A stretch of DNA of 33,504 nt from Acidobacteriota bacterium (GTDB lineage Bacteria; Acidobacteriota; Terriglobia; 20CM-2-55-15). The position numbers and the translations under genes were made by a program. Location of the stretch: the NCBI GenBank assembly GCA_022821145.1, contig JAJEEE010000006.1:1-33504 (forward strand), written 5' to 3'. The notes beneath the pieces were generated by a model. That model did not search any database. It was not told the origin of the DNA and saw only the letters and a program-made list of their open reading frames with translations. Numbering within the stretch: the stretch's first letter is position 1; every line of letters starts with the position of its first letter. This document shows positions 31,721 through 33,504 of the stretch, piece after piece.

Positions 31721-33103
31721 GTGCCCGGCGATTCCGCGATTCGACGAACGACCGACGCTTCGGTTATAACGCGCGTGCACAACACCCGTTTGTCTGAGGA
31801 GCCAAGGCACACGCATGACGCAGACGAAGTCGACCGATCCTGGACCGACGACGATCACCGACCTCCATCCCATCAAGAACCTCCGGCCGCCGACCCGTGG
31901 GAACTGTCTACGAAACGTTCTCCCGTCGACAACCATAGGCACGTGACCGTTCGCACGGTTCACGCCGAACCCATTGGTGAACCGCGCCAACTGCCGTTGG
32001 CATACCCCGAAGGCTCCACCCCATCGCACGGAACCACAGACGCGCTCGAATCTCTTGATCCGAAAACCGCCATCGAGATGGCGAACGCCCCGGGAGCCCT
32101 CTCCACACAGCAGGACACTGACGACGAAGATGCTGAAGTCGCGTTCGACTTGGATCTTCATGACGTACGCTTCCCCGAATTCGATTCGGACCTCGCTTGG
32201 GACGCCGTCGACGCGGTCGATCACTTCTTGCAAGACGATGCCGCCGATTCCGGAAATGGCGACTACACCGAAGGGCAGTCTATACTGCGATCACCGGGAG
32301 GATTCGGTTTTCCGTCGGATGTCGCTGATGCCAGTGTCCAGGGATCCGATCCGCCCGATTCGCCAGTAACATCGACTCCCATCGACGATTTTTTCCAGCA
32401 CGAGGACGCAACATACGACGATCGCAACTATCTCAACGTCGAAGGCACGTCACATTTTGACGTGGAACTCGAATACGAGGCGGAACTCGCCAGCGCAGAT
32501 CTCCCCGACTTCGATCCAAGCCTACATCGTCCACCCCCACTTCCGTCTGACAGCGACGATACTCTTCGCCGTGCAAGGGAAAAGGCCGCCGCCGTCGTGA
32601 GTGTTTTCGCAACGCTTTCCAGTTGCGACCGTGAAGCCGCTCTCAACTACATGACCGACTTCTTTAACGAATTCCAGCACCACGCCACCTACGAAGCGAT
32701 AAAGCGACTCGCCTGGGAGGGACTGGATGTCGAAACGCTCCAGATGATGATCGAACTTCGAGAGATCTGGCACGATCGTGCTGCATGGTCCGAGCCGTTG
32801 CACTCCAGAGAATGGTCTTCAATACGCTATCCGACATCCCTGCCGTGGAAGTTCGCATACCAGATTTGCCGATTTCGCTGGCAATATCCGCCAGATCAGA
32901 TGATCGACGATGACTGGTTCAGTGAATGGAGACGCACCACTGCCACCGATCGCGACGCCACACTCCATTTCGCGACGTTCGTCCTAAACAAAGTCGCCAG
33001 TCTGCGCCCTTCTCTCTCGTCATCCGATTTCTACGACGACGATAAGCCTGCGTGGAAGTCGGCTGTCAATCCACTCCGGCTCAGACGATTTCGTGTCGAT
33101 TGA
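31721..33103 (+). CDS. Acidic protein of unknown family next to defence-like genes
   Basis: The longest frame has 460 residues and is not recognised. Residues 1 to about 285 are acidic and low in hydrophobics, rich in D, E, S, P and T, probably disordered or repeat-like (D-T-D-D-E-D-A-E, D-L-D-L-H-D, D-S-D-L-A-W-D). From about 285 to the end lies a helical, folded-looking domain with R-R-A-R-E-K-A-A-A-V-V-S-V-F, M-T-D-F-F-N-E-F and many tryptophans (R-F-R-W-Q-Y-P-P). No catalytic motif is evident. The start is uncertain: GTG 31721 would make a leaderless message, while GTG 31943 overlaps a small upstream ORF as GTGA and would give 386 residues. The C-terminal part is surely coding. It is followed 35 bp later by a helicase-like gene, suggesting a common system. 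Confidence 0.6.
   Translation: MPGDSAIRRTTDASVITRVHNTRLSEEPRHTHDADEVDRSWTDDDHRPPSHQEPPAADPWELSTKRSPVDNHRHVTVRTVHAEPIGEPRQLPLAYPEGSTPSHGTTDALESLDPKTAIEMANAPGALSTQQDTDDEDAEVAFDLDLHDVRFPEFDSDLAWDAVDAVDHFLQDDAADSGNGDYTEGQSILRSPGGFGFPSDVADASVQGSDPPDSPVTSTPIDDFFQHEDATYDDRNYLNVEGTSHFDVELEYEAELASADLPDFDPSLHRPPPLPSDSDDTLRRAREKAAAVVSVFATLSSCDREAALNYMTDFFNEFQHHATYEAIKRLAWEGLDVETLQMMIELREIWHDRAAWSEPLHSREWSSIRYPTSLPWKFAYQICRFRWQYPPDQMIDDDWFSEWRRTTATDRDATLHFATFVLNKVASLRPSLSSSDFYDDDKPAWKSAVNPLRLRRFRVD
31815..31946 (+). CDS. Possible small ORF coupled to the acidic protein
   Basis: A 43-codon frame runs from ATG 31815, with AAGG 7 bases upstream and GAGGAG further up, to TGA 31944-31946. That stop overlaps GTG 31943 in the frame of the acidic protein. 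Third positions are strongly G/C, more so than in the competing long frame here. The peptide contains T-I-T-D-L-H-P-I-K-N-L-R-P-P. Either it is a leader or small partner protein and the downstream gene begins at 31943, or it is chance within a longer gene. No family recognised. Confidence 0.35.
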   Translation: MTQTKSTDPGPTTITDLHPIKNLRPPTRGNCLRNVLPSTTIGT

Positions 33104-33138
33104 CGTCGTCCGCCCGCTGAACTTCGGGGCGTCCTCCT

Positions 33139-33417
33139 ATGAATGACGAACGACTCATCCCAGTAGAGGGTTGCTGGGTCAGACGGCCCGACGGCAACCG
33201 CGACCTGGGGCAAGTCCAGGGACATCGTGTGTCGAACGGCCGAATCGACCTCGGCGTTGCGTGGGGCCGTTCTAGTCGTCAGTGGGTTCCAATCGACGAC
33301 CTTCGCTCCGGCTTTCAATTGGGCTGGTTCGTCCAGGACGTCCCGCACTCAACGATACGGAGACCCATACCTGTCCAAATTAGATTCTGCGGAATGGAGA
33401 GAGGATTGAGAGGTTGA
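33139..33417 (+). pseudogene. Probable SNF2-type helicase, first 75 residues, cut by the insertion sequence
   Basis: From ATG 33139 the host sequence codes 75 residues to base 33363. The frame then runs 17 codons into the insertion-sequence end and stops at 33417. The fragment has a small beta-barrel-like N-terminus: E-G-C-W-V-R-R-P-D-G-N, G-Q-V-Q-G-H-R-V, I-D-L-G-V-A-W, then W-V-P-I-D-D-L-R-S-G-F and V-Q-D-V-P-H-S. This resembles from memory the region before the ATPase core in SNF2-family helicases of defence islands (DISARM-like and related). No helicase motif is present in the fragment, so the call is tentative. No good Shine-Dalgarno sequence is seen, and it lies 35 bp after the acidic protein gene, so coupling is possible. 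Confidence 0.4.
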
Positions 33418-33479
33418 GCCCGACCTCGTAGGATTGGTTTTTCGACAAGAAAGACCGAACCGAAGAGGAGGGCTCAACC
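33412..33479 (+). promoter_or_regulatory. Long stem-loop covering the ribosome binding site of the presumed transposase (right copy)
   Basis: GGTTGAGCCC (33412-33421) pairs with GGGCTCAACC (33470-33479), CCTC (33424-33427) with GAGG (33465-33468), and GGTTTTTC (33436-33443) with GAAAGACC (33449-33456) around GACAA. The Shine-Dalgarno sequence GAGGAGG (33465-33471) is buried and the ATG at 33480 abuts the stem. Confidence 0.6.
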
Positions 33480-33504
33480 ATGCAGAGATTTTCCAGCATT
33501 TTTT
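33480..33504 (+). CDS. Probable transposase, first 8 codons only (runs off the window)
   Basis: ATG 33480 opens the same MQRFSSIF frame as at the left end, 8 bases after GAGGAGG. It continues beyond the window. IS4/DUF4372-type identity is a guess from these few residues. Confidence 0.4.

Larger units (their letters stand above)
33364..33504 (+). mobile_element. Insertion sequence, right-hand copy (first 141 bp of its transposase-proximal end)
   Basis: This is the exact reverse complement of bases 1-141. The element enters the helicase-like gene after base 33363 and points outward, with its presumed transposase in the same direction as the interrupted gene, as at the left end. A target duplication cannot be seen because the far end of the element lies outside the window. 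Confidence 0.7.

Noticed and set aside
1-33504. A composite transposon or linear plasmid with terminal inverted repeats
   Set aside because: The stretch between the ends holds hrcA, grpE, dnaJ, prmA and tmRNA, which are core chromosomal genes, and the repeat ends inside interrupted genes with transposase starts pointing outward.
33364-33504. Diversity-generating retroelement variable repeat, with shared 3' ends and a hairpin
   Set aside because: The shared sequence is exact with no adenine-linked variation, starts in the 5' part of two unrelated genes, and leads into its own ribosome binding site and ATG.
1-33504. CRISPR arrays and tRNA genes
   Set aside because: I saw no regularly spaced direct repeats, and no tRNA cloverleaf apart from the tRNA-like part of tmRNA.

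Overview
This is a high-GC bacterial chromosome fragment, most likely an Acidobacteriota (Vicinamibacteria-like) metagenome contig. The taxonomic hint comes from two orphan MacB/FtsX-type ADOP permeases, an Oar-like outer-membrane barrel, a large carboxypeptidase-regulatory-like repeat protein and a ThuA/beta-propeller enzyme, a mix typical of that phylum. This is inference from gene content, not a phylogeny. The first and last 141 bases are exact reverse complements. Both ends run into the same multicopy element, probably an insertion sequence, whose presumed transposase start lies just inside each end. A 141-base shared end also fits a k=141 de Bruijn assembly break.

Layout. (1) 1-913: insertion-sequence end, a truncated SIR2-like gene, and a gene-free gap. 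(2) 914-10109, all on the minus strand: hrcA-grpE-dnaJ-prmA-outer membrane protein, then upstream a LipM-like octanoyltransferase, an HtrA/DegP protease, a PLP aminotransferase and a coiled-coil/GAF-like protein. (3) 10247-10661, plus strand: tmRNA with a good sigma-70 promoter. Together with hrcA, grpE, dnaJ and degP it makes a protein quality-control neighbourhood; dnaK is absent. (4) 10818-22245: a small membrane protein, two ADOP permeases, a YgjV-like membrane protein, a TonB-receptor-like barrel lacking most of its plug, an AAA/DUF4143 ATPase, a lone HigA-like regulator and a decayed metallo-beta-lactamase-fold gene.

(5) 22246-31560: a divergent gene cluster. To the left run an MFS transporter, a ThuA/beta-propeller protein and a carboxypeptidase-regulatory-like protein. 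To the right run a cupin, a UPF0261 protein and a TIM-barrel PEP-hydrolase-like protein (the two halves of the plant antiviral protein Tm-1 as separate genes), then a TMEM220-like membrane protein. It looks like an uptake and catabolic unit for an unidentified substrate. (6) 31561-33504: a more A/T-rich accessory segment with a good promoter, an unrecognised acidic protein, a possible overlapping small ORF, and the start of a probable SNF2-type helicase cut by the second insertion-sequence end. The two interrupted genes (SIR2-like and helicase-like) and the unknown protein look like pieces of a defence island, the most likely place for something undescribed.

All function calls are from reading the translated sequence; no searches were run.
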